From IMG/VR virus record IMGVR_UViG_3300043446_001893, positions 1 to 23,074 of that record: a stretch of DNA of 23,074 nucleotides, one strand, 5' to 3'. The stretch is from a virus. The notes under the pieces were generated by a model. The model saw only the letters and a program-made list of their open reading frames with translations. It had not been told where the DNA came from and made no database searches. Each line of letters begins with the position of its first letter. The first letter of the stretch is position 1. Shown one piece after another: positions 1-7,299 of this stretch. A program made the position numbers and the translations under genes.

Positions 1-229
1 CACCGCCGCCAAAGTTAGAAACAGGCCCGCCGCCACCCCCGCCGCCAGCAATAACAAGATGGTCAACTGTCTGACCCACAGGAGCATTGGTTACTGAAAA
101 CGTTCCAGTGCCAGTAAACGTATGAATCTTGTAGTTGCCGCTGGTCGTGACTGTGCCGCCCGTTGCTTGAATGAACGGACTTGTAGCCGCAGCAGTCGTA
201 TATCCGAGCAAAAGGTTAGCAATAGACAT
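1..229 (-). CDS. glycine-rich tail protein, 3' end cut by window edge
   Basis: Only the first 76 residues are inside the window; the gene runs off the left edge. The visible part reads as a short N-terminal segment, then a beta-rich stretch containing GNYKIHTFTGTGTF and VDHLVIAGGGGGGG. This pattern is typical of the glycine-rich domain found in phage tail and fiber proteins, in which the repeated GTGTF and AGGGGGG elements belong to a receptor-binding or tip region. The start ATG at 229 overlaps the stop of the preceding gene as TAATG, so it is probably translated by re-initiation. Position at the end of the tail block fits a tail tip or fiber role (inference). The catalytic or binding part cannot be seen. 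Confidence 0.7.
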   Translation of the reverse strand, partial: MSIANLLLGYTTAAATSPFIQATGGTVTTSGNYKIHTFTGTGTFSVTNAPVGQTVDHLVIAGGGGGGGPVSNFGGG

Positions 230-741
230 TATGACAGGCCCCCGCCAGTAATGACAAACGTGTTAGCTGCCGTGCAGAGAATGGTTGCAAGACCATACTG
301 AGCCAAAGTGCGGTTGCCTGTGTTGGCCGTGCCAACCTGACGCAATGTGACGTTGGTTGCCTGTGTAATGGTCTGGTTGCTGGCCGAGTTATTGTAAATC
401 GTTACGGTTTGTCCCGTAGAAAATACGCTATTTGGAACAGTCACGCCGCCTGTGGTGATCGAAATGTGCTTGCCAGCATCACTTGCCACCAGAACATAAG
501 CAGCCGTTTGAGCATTTTGCGGAACGTCACGCACATTGCCAATACCGTCGGAAACGGTCGTTGCAGTCACGTTGCCGCTCGAAACAGTCGTATTAACAAG
601 TGTCAAATTATTGACAGTTGTAATTGTATTGCCGAGTTGGACGGCAGTATTGCCAAGCGTGATGGCCGTAGAAAAGTTGCTGTCCAACTGAGACAGCGGA
701 ATTGCTGCGGTCGCATTGGCGAACGTATAAGGGACAGCCAT
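229..741 (-). CDS. putative tail fiber-like structural protein
   Basis: 170 residues, rich in Thr, Asn, Val and Ala with almost no charge. The N-terminal MAVPYTFANATAAIPLSQLD followed by NTAVQLGNTITTVNNLTL has the look of a short fiber or appendage protein: a small attachment segment, a low-complexity NTxVxxGN-type region, then a beta domain (residues about 75-170) with SDAGKHISITTGGVTVPNS and TVTIYNNSA. The latter resembles beta-sandwich modules seen at the ends of phage structural proteins. It sits between the large tail protein and the glycine-rich tail protein, coupled to both by TAATG overlaps. Function as a virion appendage is inferred from composition and position; no enzymatic motif is visible. 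Confidence 0.65.
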   Translation of the reverse strand: MAVPYTFANATAAIPLSQLDSNFSTAITLGNTAVQLGNTITTVNNLTLVNTTVSSGNVTATTVSDGIGNVRDVPQNAQTAAYVLVASDAGKHISITTGGVTVPNSVFSTGQTVTIYNNSASNQTITQATNVTLRQVGTANTGNRTLAQYGLATILCTAANTFVITGGGLS

Positions 742-2948
742 TAGAACCTCACTCTGAGTTCGTGTTCCATTTCGAACGTGTTGTAAACCATTGCTGGTGA
801 ATTAGATGTTACTGTAAGTCCGAGATATTTGCCATATTGCATAGCATCAGACTTATAGAGCGAATATCCAGCCGCCAGCAGCCATTGGACAATATCAGCC
901 GTGTTGTTTTGCCACGGAATTGTATTGCCCAAATAGTTCGTCCAGCCCAAACCAACATTGGTGAGTGTGTAGGTCGGGCTAGACCCTGTTTCGCTATCAA
1001 CCGTCACATTAAGGACGCCGCCTTGGGTCAGGGTCGCCTCAATGCCAAATTTGAGCGCCTGTTTGGTGCGGATCGTGTCCTGCATGGGCCACAGGGCGGT
1101 CAAAAGGCGGGTATTGATAGGCGATGAAGCGTCGCTATACGCCTTGATGAGGTTACGACCACCCGTCCCATACATATAAATGATGCCCAGATAGGGGACG
1201 GAGGTAGTCCGCAACAGAGTGCTTTGGCTGGTAATGAACCATTTTTTGTCAAAGAACACGGCTTGGATAGGCCGCAGGCCGTCTGTGGGGTCGTTGTAAT
1301 AAAAATTAAACGCCGCGCAGAGAATGTTGTTAATGAGAACCTGACCACCCGTGATTGGGTAGGAAAAGTCAATGTTCGGGAAAATGCCGTCGAGAGCATC
1401 TGAAATCTTGGTCGTGGTCGCACCAACCAGCGCGTAAATGCCGTAATCGTTCATAAACAAAACAGAACGGAAATACGGAAAGATTGAGCCGGGGCGACGA
1501 GTGCCGACCGAGGCCGACACGTTGGTGTTGGTGAAGGTTGTGATGCCGTTAGTTCCAACGCGAACGTCAGAGAAGACGTTGATGCTGTCGTCACCAAAGA
1601 CATAGAGAAAGTTGTTAGCACTAAGCAAACTATTGATATTGCTATGCAAAGTGTCGTCAGCTAGCGTCAGATTGCCAGCCGAAATGGACGAAAAGTCGTT
1701 GTATTGACCAGCAGCAGTGTAAAAGACTGTACGCCCTTGGCTGATCCAGACGCGGCCTTGAAACGTCTCAAGACCATTATTGGCTTTGGTTGTAGCCGCA
1801 GCAGTCGCGGTAGCCCCGTTGCCGCCACCACCTGAGATCGTGACAGAAGGGTTTGAGGTATAGCCGGAGCCGGGGTTGGTCATCACGACACCAACAACAG
1901 ACCCACCAGCAATAATAGCCGTCGCAGCCGCATTGTTGCCGCCACCGCCAGAAATCGAGACGTTTGGTGTTGATGTGTATCCCGTGCCGCCATTGGTGAT
2001 GGTCACGCCAACTGTACCGTTGGCGAAAGACAAATAACCAGCGACAGCCGTGGCATTATTGCCCCCGCCACCGCTGATTGTGACGTTTGGAGTGCTGGTA
2101 TAGCCGGAACCAGCGTTGGTTACGCTGATGCTGCTAACAAGACCAGAGCCGAGAGTAGCTGTCAGGTTAGCTCCAGAGCCGCCACCACCCGACACGGTGA
2201 TGTTTGGCGTAGCCGTGTATCCATAACCGGGGTTTGTAATCTGCACAGCAACAATAGCATTGGCTGACAGAGCCGTAACAACAGCCTGCGCCTGCGTTCC
2301 CGTTGAGGAGGTCGGCGGGTCTATGGTTAAAGTTGGAAAAGCCGTAAAACCCGTGCCACCACCATTGATTGTGATGTTGGTGATCGTGCCAGCCGCGTTG
2401 GAAATAAACGCAATAGCCGTCGCTTGGGTTCCATTTGTTTGGTTCGGAGCCGAAATGGTTACGAGCGGAGGCTGTGTATAACCAGAACCGGGGTTTGTGA
2501 TCCCGATATTGGTTATGCAGCCTATGGTAATGAGATTAGCGCCATCCCATGTGTAGTAGCCCTTCTCAGGGTCCACGATGGTGGCTCTCTCGTTCTTCCA
2601 TTGCTTAGAAATGATGCCAGCAGCAGAAAAAGTGCCTGCATTAGCAACGGTTACGACCGTATTAGACGACAATTTATAGGCTTCAGCGCGACCATCCTGT
2701 TGAAAAGCCAGCACATAGTCCTGATTGTCGATGTTCACGCTGTCGATATGCGTGACTGTATTGCCCCATGTAATGCCAACATTGGATGAGGTCGGGACAA
2801 CCTTCAGATTGCCGTAACCAACAGGCTGAATGTTCTCAATCCAAGCAAATTCCTCATCAGCAATAGCCGTGCGGTTTGCTTTGGTGTTCAGAGCCTTGAA
2901 CGCCTTAACAACTTGATAATTTTTCTTTTGTTCCGGCGACTGAGCCAT
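741..2948 (-). CDS. large tail protein (nozzle/stabilisation-like) with six GSGYT repeats
   Basis: 735 residues. Residues 1-145 and about 390-735 look like one protein interrupted by a repeat block. The C-terminal part, with FLYVFGDDSINVFSDVR, VGTRRPGSIFPYFRSVLF and NDYGIYALVGATT, is the kind of propeller-like sequence seen in podovirus tail nozzle or DNA-stabilisation proteins (gp10/gp12-type; family assignment inferred). Residues about 146-385 contain six modules of 35-45 residues, each with a turn of the type NPGSGYT, GGTGYT or NPGYGYT, then PxVTISGGGG and an Ala-rich strand. Such modules occur in many phage virion proteins and are often surface-exposed. The start overlaps the adaptor stop as TGATG, with GGTGA just upstream. 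Placement right after the adaptor supports a role in the tail tube. Confidence 0.72.
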   Translation of the reverse strand: MAQSPEQKKNYQVVKAFKALNTKANRTAIADEEFAWIENIQPVGYGNLKVVPTSSNVGITWGNTVTHIDSVNIDNQDYVLAFQQDGRAEAYKLSSNTVVTVANAGTFSAAGIISKQWKNERATIVDPEKGYYTWDGANLITIGCITNIGITNPGSGYTQPPLVTISAPNQTNGTQATAIAFISNAAGTITNITINGGGTGFTAFPTLTIDPPTSSTGTQAQAVVTALSANAIVAVQITNPGYGYTATPNITVSGGGGSGANLTATLGSGLVSSISVTNAGSGYTSTPNVTISGGGGNNATAVAGYLSFANGTVGVTITNGGTGYTSTPNVSISGGGGNNAAATAIIAGGSVVGVVMTNPGSGYTSNPSVTISGGGGNGATATAAATTKANNGLETFQGRVWISQGRTVFYTAAGQYNDFSSISAGNLTLADDTLHSNINSLLSANNFLYVFGDDSINVFSDVRVGTNGITTFTNTNVSASVGTRRPGSIFPYFRSVLFMNDYGIYALVGATTTKISDALDGIFPNIDFSYPITGGQVLINNILCAAFNFYYNDPTDGLRPIQAVFFDKKWFITSQSTLLRTTSVPYLGIIYMYGTGGRNLIKAYSDASSPINTRLLTALWPMQDTIRTKQALKFGIEATLTQGGVLNVTVDSETGSSPTYTLTNVGLGWTNYLGNTIPWQNNTADIVQWLLAAGYSLYKSDAMQYGKYLGLTVTSNSPAMVYNTFEMEHELRVRF
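1794..2513 (-). repeat. six-copy coding repeat (GSGYT modules)
   Basis: The DNA encodes six degenerate tandem modules in the 735-residue tail protein. Turn motifs in order are NPGSGYT, GGGTGFT, NPGYGYT, NAGSGYT, NGGTGYT and NPGSGYT. The last three or four copies are the most alike at DNA level (for example, the repeated ISGGGGNNA-coding stretch), which suggests recent duplication or copy-number change. It is an in-frame protein repeat, not a CRISPR or mobile element. Confidence 0.85.
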
Positions 2949-3586
2949 CAGTTCACCGAGGCGTAAGCGTTAGGTACTCTGCGAGTGAATTGGGTCGAAA
3001 GCACGTTAGCAACGAGTTTCTGATACTCGCCCTTAAAGATTTCGCTTTCGCCATAGCTCTGTTCATAATACTTCGCCAAGTGAGCGGCGAAGAACGGAAC
3101 AGGCTGTTGAAATGGCTGAACAATGTCAGTTTCAACGTCATTTAAGCCAACAAGGTCTGTTGGCTGAACAACCGTATCAACTTCAATCGTATAAACCTGA
3201 TCGGGTGACGGCCCGAGGTAAAACTTCTGCGGCCCATAGTTAGAAAAGGCTATGGGACGGTTGTAATAGTTCTGCCAGTAGCGCAACTGGGCATTAAACT
3301 GCGACCAAGGCAGATAATTCAGCGGCCAGCGCGAATTGCCCCAGTAAAGATTGATGTTGATGATGTCGAGGGTCTTTGAACCGTTTGGCAAAGACGAATA
3401 ATCATAGACTTCTTGATTAGTAACGGTCGCAGAAGTCTGAAGCTCGCGTTTACATCCCGTGTCTCGCACAAGCTGATTGCGAGCGGTATTGATGTAGGCA
3501 ATCAGGTCCGTATTGGTCCAGAAATTCGCATTGGCATCATGCAGAAGCCGTCTGACTTGCGTGATGTAGTCCTGTAGAGTGGTCAT
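2948..3586 (-). CDS. head-tail adaptor protein (SU10-like)
   Basis: 212 residues. The N-terminus MTTLQDYITQVRRLLHDANA, followed by FWTNTDLIAYINTARNQLVRDTGC, is characteristic of the helical adaptor proteins that sit below the portal in short-tailed phages such as SU10. Two or three helices are followed by a beta-rich middle (residues 45-120) and a C-terminal helix pair (about 150-190). The protein would form a ring between portal and tail nozzle. The gene lies in the capsid-to-tail stretch and is TGATG-coupled to the tail protein after it. The Shine-Dalgarno is weak (GTGGAA before the ATG). The adaptor call rests on recognised family pattern plus position, and I am fairly confident. Confidence 0.75.
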   Translation of the reverse strand: MTTLQDYITQVRRLLHDANANFWTNTDLIAYINTARNQLVRDTGCKRELQTSATVTNQEVYDYSSLPNGSKTLDIININLYWGNSRWPLNYLPWSQFNAQLRYWQNYYNRPIAFSNYGPQKFYLGPSPDQVYTIEVDTVVQPTDLVGLNDVETDIVQPFQQPVPFFAAHLAKYYEQSYGESEIFKGEYQKLVANVLSTQFTRRVPNAYASVN

Positions 3587-3598
3587 TTGTGTTCCACA

Positions 3599-3934
3599 TC
3601 ATGCAGCCTGCGTCCCTTTCCCCTCCCCCCGCCTTGGAACAGGGAGAGGGGTCCGGTCCACCGTTGGGGACGTTTCGCGGTGGGCCTGTGGCCGTATCTC
3701 GCTAATCTCAAATTGATTGAGACGCGCAAGACCTTCCGGCTTGTCGTTTGCTGTTTTGGTCCAGCCGAGGCGAACTAATGCTTCCGTCTTGTCTTTTAGG
3801 CCATAGCCAAAGACATGCTGCGCCACAATCAAAGGCACTTCGACGGGCTTTCGGGGAAGAAATTCATATTTCTTTCCGTCCCACCCGTCGATTAGCACAT
3901 CATTCGTTTTGTTTATGACCCAGACAGTAGTCAT
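3599..3934 (-). CDS. conserved phage hypothetical protein, GC-rich tail
   Basis: 111 residues of unknown function. Residues 1-55 form the probable folded part: MTTVWVINKTNDVLIDGWDGKK-type strands, then FLPRKPVEVPLIVAQHVFGYG. Residues about 80-111 differ: they are rich in Pro, Arg and Gly (RTPLPVPRRGEGKGTQAA) and are encoded by a GC-rich segment containing an imperfect palindrome at 3620-3651. That tail reads like a translated bacterial palindromic repeat rather than a native domain. The start is coupled to the upstream gene as TAATG. Similar small proteins are common between capsid and adaptor genes in such phages, and a minor head or connector role is only inferred. Confidence 0.65.
   Translation of the reverse strand: MTTVWVINKTNDVLIDGWDGKKYEFLPRKPVEVPLIVAQHVFGYGLKDKTEALVRLGWTKTANDKPEGLARLNQFEISEIRPQAHRETSPTVDRTPLPVPRRGEGKGTQAA
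3620..3651. repeat. imperfect GC-rich palindrome
   Basis: CCCCTCCCCC (3620-3629) and GGGAGAGGGG (3642-3651) pair over 10 positions with one mismatch around a 12-base loop. No T tract follows on either strand, so an intrinsic terminator is unlikely. It lies inside the 3' end of the 111-residue gene. Confidence 0.55.
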
Positions 3935-4380
3935 TAGAACGTCACAATGTCGCCATAGACGCTGATGAACGCTTGAGCATTAGCCACATTTGCCGTGACG
4001 TTCACGAACAAGGTGTTAGCCGTGTAGGTGGTCTTCAACGTGTCCGTATGAAGCGTCAGATCGACATAAGTTGTGCTAGTCGTCAGGTTCGTCAAGGTCG
4101 TGGTGTTTGCCACAAGATTTGCACCATCATTGGTCTGACCAACAGTTACGTTAGCAAGAGCCGCCGAAGGAGCAGACCCGCCTGCGCTATTTGACAGGTT
4201 GGAAACCGTGATACGACGAATGATGTATTTCGTCGTACCAGCAGAACCACCCGACAGGATAGGCAGAGCAACGACAGCATTAGCCGTCGTCGCCAGCGAG
4301 AACGGAGCGGTAATCGTCGCAAGACGCTTGCTACCAAATCCGTCCTGTGTTTCGGAGCCTACACGGTTGATGTTAGACAT
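3934..4380 (-). CDS. putative head decoration or structural protein
   Basis: 148 residues, nearly uncharged, rich in Thr, Asn, Ala and Val, with alternating hydrophobic strands such as TKYIIRRITVSNLSNS, TYVDLTLHTDTL and LFVNVTANVANAQAFISVYG. The composition suggests an all-beta virion protein. It follows the capsid gene and a second small beta protein, where decoration or head-fiber proteins are usually encoded. It has its own strong Shine-Dalgarno (AAGGAG, 7 bases before the ATG), consistent with high expression. No family is recognised with certainty, and the decoration role is inferred from position and composition. Confidence 0.62.
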   Translation of the reverse strand: MSNINRVGSETQDGFGSKRLATITAPFSLATTANAVVALPILSGGSAGTTKYIIRRITVSNLSNSAGGSAPSAALANVTVGQTNDGANLVANTTTLTNLTTSTTYVDLTLHTDTLKTTYTANTLFVNVTANVANAQAFISVYGDIVTF

Positions 4381-4391
4381 CTAAGTTCTCC

Positions 4392-4754
4392 TTACGATGT
4401 GGCGTAGGAGGACTGAGTAGCCGCATTACCGCCGTTGACCGTCCAGAGCGTGATGGTCTGAGTGCCCGTCGAAGCGTTGGCGCGGACGTTATAGCCGTCC
4501 GAGACAATCGAACCGCCGACGTTCGCAGCAATCCACGTTGTCCAGCTATTAGCGGAACCCGTGTAAGCGTTGAACTCGATGGTCACATTCGCAGTCGGCA
4601 ACAGAACGTAGTTGCCAGCCGGAACGAACTGCGAGTTACCCATAGCCGTAGTATTACCAGCACCAACGCTGGAAATCGTCACAGGCTGGAAATATGCACC
4701 TGCCGTATTGGCAGAGGCATTAGCGAGAATGATTTTATTATTGGCGAGAGCCAT
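4392..4754 (-). CDS. putative small head decoration protein
   Basis: 120 residues, beginning MALANNKIILANASANTAGA. It is rich in Asn, Thr, Ala and Gly and has a beta pattern (NYVLLPTANVTIEFNAYTGS, NSWTTWIAANVGGSIVSDGYNV). The gene starts 12 bases after the major capsid stop, behind AAGGAG. This is the classic site for a capsid-decorating or cementing protein, and the lack of Cys and of charged clusters fits a virion surface protein. I do not recognise a named family. It resembles the following 148-residue protein in composition, so the two may be related or form a complex (inference). Confidence 0.62.
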   Translation of the reverse strand: MALANNKIILANASANTAGAYFQPVTISSVGAGNTTAMGNSQFVPAGNYVLLPTANVTIEFNAYTGSANSWTTWIAANVGGSIVSDGYNVRANASTGTQTITLWTVNGGNAATQSSYATS

Positions 4755-4766
4755 TGGTCGATCTCC

Positions 4767-5777
4767 TTAGAGCGAGAGCGAGTTGTAGCCAGTCACCTTA
4801 GTCATCGACTTCGGCTTCGTGGAAACAAGCTCAGCAATGTTGATGACCGCGCCGACATAGCCAATCTGCCAGTTAGGCAGAGTGCTTTCGAAGCCCGTGA
4901 ACACGAACTGGCCCTGCTCATGGATGTAGAGCGAGAGATAGTTGGTGTTGAGGAGGTACAAAGTACCTTCTGGGCAGTACGGGTCAGGATAGATCGGAAC
5001 GCCAGCGACCATGAGGGCGCGGAACGCCGACTGCGGGCCATTGGCATCGCCATCAAAGCCCGAGCCGGGGGTGATGACGTATTGTTCCTGACCAACGTAG
5101 TCCTGCGCGAGGAGCGTCCATGTGCCGAAGCCGCAGACACCGAATGTCGGAACTTCTGCGCCGTTCTTAACCGTGCCAGAGATGTACTGAAGCACGTTCT
5201 GACGGGTCGGGTTCACGTTACCAGCAGCGTACTGCTTCGACTTCCACCAAGCGTAGGTGTTACGGTTGATGTTGCCGTAAGTCGCCGTGCCCGTGCCATC
5301 ATCAACAGCCGCCGGAAGGCCCGTGAAAGCCTGCGTATTGGTGGTGTTGTTGTAGAGAGCGGTCGCCATAGCGTCCATCATCACGTTCGTCGCGTCGTTC
5401 ATACGAGCTTCGATGAGCGGGATGATTGCATGATCCTGCTGGACAGCGCCTTCCATGCCGAGGAACGGCACAGGAGAGATCATGAGCTTGAGGTTGAACT
5501 CAGCGTTGTAAGCACCCTGCTGGACGGCAGGCTGTGCGAACGAACCCGAGTAGTCAGACCATTGAGCGTTGACGAACTGAGCGCCCTGCACCGGAACCGT
5601 GACTGACGAGACACCGCCCGTTGCAGTCTGCGAGTTCGCAATCAGAGCCGCCATCAGCGGCGTCGAGTTGTAGATTTGGACCACCATCTTGGGGATGAAG
5701 GCCCGGCGGGTCACATACGTCAGTTCTGTGTACTGATTAGTGCCCGATGCGGGGAGAATACCGCCTCCGATAGGCAT
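4767..5777 (-). CDS. major capsid protein, HK97 fold
   Basis: 336 residues. It forms the icosahedral shell. Features typical of this capsid family are an N-terminal strand and helix leading into FIPKMVVQIYNSTPLMAAL (about 28-46), a spine-helix region around NDATNVMMDAMATALYNNTT, a GLPAAVDDGTGTATYGNINR stretch, then AFRALMVAGVPIYPDPYCPE and a closing beta domain. No long N-terminal delta domain is present. That agrees with a separate scaffold gene immediately upstream in the operon. The start carries a good Shine-Dalgarno, GAGGTGA. The order scaffold, capsid, decoration is standard for such phages. I am confident of the capsid role; the precise subfamily was not tested. Confidence 0.88.
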   Translation of the reverse strand: MPIGGGILPASGTNQYTELTYVTRRAFIPKMVVQIYNSTPLMAALIANSQTATGGVSSVTVPVQGAQFVNAQWSDYSGSFAQPAVQQGAYNAEFNLKLMISPVPFLGMEGAVQQDHAIIPLIEARMNDATNVMMDAMATALYNNTTNTQAFTGLPAAVDDGTGTATYGNINRNTYAWWKSKQYAAGNVNPTRQNVLQYISGTVKNGAEVPTFGVCGFGTWTLLAQDYVGQEQYVITPGSGFDGDANGPQSAFRALMVAGVPIYPDPYCPEGTLYLLNTNYLSLYIHEQGQFVFTGFESTLPNWQIGYVGAVINIAELVSTKPKSMTKVTGYNSLSL

Positions 5778-5827
5778 TAGTTCACCTCATGTTAAGTTTC
5801 GGTTTGCGCCTCTCGTCCCCGATAATG

Positions 5828-6373
5828 TCAAAACCCAATCGGACGCGGGTTCTTCCGCAATTCCGTCAGAGCCTTGGCAGCTTCGTCTCGCGCAGCAGAA
5901 GCAGGATTTTTCCAGAACTTAGACAGCGAGTTACGAGCGCTTTCGTCCAAGACATTCCGGTTGTAGGAAGTCTGAGGAGTAGGCGTCGCAGCCTGCCGCA
6001 TATAGTTCCAGTAATCTGCCGCCGCTTCGTGGTTGGTAATGCCCTTTTCGAGCATAACCTTTTCCACTTCCGCGATTTCATCTTCGGATTTCACCTTGCC
6101 AGTTTTAATGAGATCGCGACGACGACGTTCCAAGGTGTCGAGCGCTTCGCGTTCACGCAGCTTACCTTCAAGCTGGTTTACGCGCTCACGTTCCTGTTCA
6201 AGTTTTGCCGCCACTTCATCTTTCAAGTCGATGGCGTCAATCGTGAGAGAAGGACGAGCCTTCTTGGTAAGGCGCAGGAACGCCTCCCGAGTATCTGGGT
6301 TGTCAGCCAGTTCCCGCGCAAGCTGAGCGAGTTCGTCGCGGGCTTCTGGTGTAAGGTCTTCGAGAGACGGCAT
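5828..6373 (-). CDS. capsid scaffold protein
   Basis: 181 residues, highly charged and predicted mostly helical. Residues about 65-115 (VAAKLEQERERVNQLEGKLR, then EREALDTLERRRRDLIKTG) form a coiled coil. A basic C-terminal segment (KFWKNPASAARDEAAKALTE, then LRKNPRPIGF) would bind the capsid protein. This architecture, and location just before the capsid gene, is the hallmark of podovirus and siphovirus scaffolding proteins, which direct procapsid assembly and leave before or during DNA packaging. Start ATG at 6373 follows GGGGA. There is no protease domain, so the scaffold is probably released intact or cut by another enzyme (inference). Confidence 0.8.
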   Translation of the reverse strand: MPSLEDLTPEARDELAQLARELADNPDTREAFLRLTKKARPSLTIDAIDLKDEVAAKLEQERERVNQLEGKLREREALDTLERRRRDLIKTGKVKSEDEIAEVEKVMLEKGITNHEAAADYWNYMRQAATPTPQTSYNRNVLDESARNSLSKFWKNPASAARDEAAKALTELRKNPRPIGF

Positions 6374-6395
6374 TTCTGTCCCCTATGCTGTCTGG

Positions 6396-6581
6396 TTAGA
6401 TGACTTTTTTGCCATCGCCGGGAGGAACGATCTTGTAGATGTTCTTCGAGGCGGTCTTCTTGGCGCTATCAAGGCCACCGAGCGTCGCGAAACGCGGCGT
6501 GTTGGTGATCTGACCATTCTGCTGCTGATTGGTCGTCGGGTTGCGAGGCGCAGCGGCCCCGCGAGGCTTAAACAGGTCCAT
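6396..6581 (-). CDS. small conserved phage protein, 61 aa
   Basis: 61 residues beginning MDLFKPRGAAAPRNPTTNQQ and ending NIYKIVPPGDGKKVI. It is basic and low in hydrophobic residues, probably partly disordered. A longer in-frame reading exists upstream, but its Arg/Cys-rich content is a shadow of the neighbouring gene. ATG at 6581 is preferred because GGAG lies 7 bases before it, and because the upstream gene ends just ahead (TAG at 6594-6592). It lies between the Pro-rich protein and the scaffold, so a minor head or assembly role is possible. No family is recognised. Confidence 0.65.
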   Translation of the reverse strand: MDLFKPRGAAAPRNPTTNQQQNGQITNTPRFATLGGLDSAKKTASKNIYKIVPPGDGKKVI

Positions 6582-6591
6582 TTTGTCGCTC

Positions 6592-7074
6592 CTACATGGG
6601 CGGGGTCGATCCACCGGGCGGCATACCCGGTGGCATTGCGGGCGGCGCACCAGCGCCCATCGGCGCGGGCGGTGCAGGCATAGGAGGCGCACCAGCGGGG
6701 GCCGAGCCACCCGGCTGCATACCAGCCGCCTGCGGGAGATTGTTGAGAAGCTGCATGATCTCAGCAGCCTGCAACTCGTCTGTCTTTTGCTTCTTCGCGC
6801 CAATGATAGAGGTCAGAGAGTTCAGAGCCGACATGAGTTTGCGGCCTTCCGGTGTGGAAGAACCGATTTGTGGAAGCGAGCGTTCCAGAAGATCAAGCGC
6901 CATGCTGACGTTAATCATGGCTGCTTCGCGTTCACCAGCCTTTGGTTCCGGCGTTGCCATAGGCGACGGCATCGGAGGCGGTGTTTCTGAGGCAGGAGGC
7001 GGGGCCATAGCGTCGCCACCCGTAGGAGCGGGACCACCCTGTGCCATCAACTGCATAATGTCCTGATCGGCCAT
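6592..7074 (-). CDS. Pro/Met/Gly-rich hypothetical head-region protein
   Basis: 160 residues. A disordered Pro-rich segment (MADQDIMQLMAQGGPAPTGG, then APPPASETPPPMPSPM) precedes a helical core at about 48-112 (EREAAMINVSMALDLLERSL, KQKTDELQAAEIMQLLNNLP). After that comes a C-terminal Pro/Ala/Met/Gly-rich tail (GAPPMPAPPAPMGAGAPP). Proteins with this layout are common between portal and scaffold in related phages; some are minor virion components. Function is unknown. The start follows AAGGTG. The strong Pro and Met bias makes database matching unreliable. Confidence 0.65.
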   Translation of the reverse strand: MADQDIMQLMAQGGPAPTGGDAMAPPPASETPPPMPSPMATPEPKAGEREAAMINVSMALDLLERSLPQIGSSTPEGRKLMSALNSLTSIIGAKKQKTDELQAAEIMQLLNNLPQAAGMQPGGSAPAGAPPMPAPPAPMGAGAPPAMPPGMPPGGSTPPM

Positions 7075-7098
7075 GTAACACCTTAGTTTCTGTCAAAA

Positions 7099-7113
7099 TG
7101 CTGACAGTCAGCA
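7099..7113. promoter_or_regulatory. perfect 15-bp palindrome TGCTGACAGTCAGCA
   Basis: Two 7-base arms, TGCTGAC and GTCAGCA, flank a single centre base. It lies 25 bases upstream of the Pro-rich gene start, in a 124-base gap. On the minus strand a short hairpin would be followed by TTTTGACAG. It could be an operator, an attenuator or an RNA processing site, and the sequence alone does not decide. Confidence 0.4.
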
Positions 7114-7125
7114 CGAAATGTCAAG

Positions 7126-7153
7126 CGGGGGATATTTTTACGTCCGTCCCCCG
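7126..7153. promoter_or_regulatory. GC-rich hairpin with A/T-rich loop
   Basis: CGGGGGA (7126-7132) pairs with TCCCCCG (7147-7153) around a 14-base loop that includes TATTTTTA. It sits in the gap between the basic micro-ORFs and the Pro-rich gene. No T run follows, so termination is not clearly supported. Together with the palindrome at 7099 and a third stem at 7180-7195 it makes this leader strongly structured. Confidence 0.4.
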
Positions 7154-7178
7154 TCAGACGAGTGGTGCTAACAATAAC

Positions 7179-7195
7179 GGGTCTATCCCGTTTAT
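7179..7195. promoter_or_regulatory. stem-loop AACGGG/CCCGTT
   Basis: AACGGG and CCCGTT pair around TCTAT, just after the stop of the last micro-ORF on the minus strand. The tail is T-rich only when read on the plus strand (TTTATTAGTT). It may be an RNA end or processing structure; terminator function in the direction of transcription is weakly supported. Confidence 0.3.
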
Positions 7196-7198
7196 TAG

Positions 7199-7237
7199 TT
7201 AGCGACGAGCCTTACGGCCCTTACGACCCTTACGCAT
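7199..7237 (-). CDS. micro-ORF, 12-residue basic peptide MRKGRKGRKARR
   Basis: A 12-codon ORF ending in TAA, with GGAG placed 7 bases before the ATG. Eight of 12 residues are Arg or Lys. It shares the 18-base block CGTAAGGGTCGTAAGGGC (RKGRKG) with the neighbouring 11-codon ORF, so one probably arose by duplication of the other. The frame is also open upstream to an ATG at 7300, which overlaps the TAA of that neighbour as TAATG. That form would be a 33-residue peptide with an MACGYGRAPFKPS start and the same basic end. Peptides this short and basic could bind and neutralise packaged DNA, as microvirus J protein does (inference by analogy). Expression is unproven. Confidence 0.5.
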   Translation of the reverse strand: MRKGRKGRKARR

Positions 7238-7299
7238 TGTGCGTCTCCGTTCTTGAGGGATGGATGGTTTGAATGGTGCGCGGCCATAACCGCACGCCA

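Noticed and set aside
1794-2513. CRISPR array
   Set aside because: The repetition is in-frame protein repetition with degenerate units and no constant-length spacers.
4920-5606. 228-codon plus-strand open frame opposite the capsid gene
   Set aside because: It lies wholly antisense to the major capsid gene, is Arg/Val-rich in the way of a reversed coding frame, and has no Shine-Dalgarno.
5789-6403. 204-codon plus-strand open frame opposite the scaffold gene
   Set aside because: Antisense shadow: the scaffold's Glu/Arg codons reversed give a Phe/Arg/Ser-rich product without any domain.
6582-6803. N-terminal extension of the 61-residue protein
   Set aside because: In-frame upstream codons are a shadow of the Pro-rich gene, while the ATG at 6581 has a correctly spaced GGAG.
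7091-7127. Leftward promoter from the TTGACA-like sequences around the 15-bp palindrome
   Set aside because: Two TTGACA matches occur on the minus strand, but neither has a convincing -10 box at 16-18 bases.
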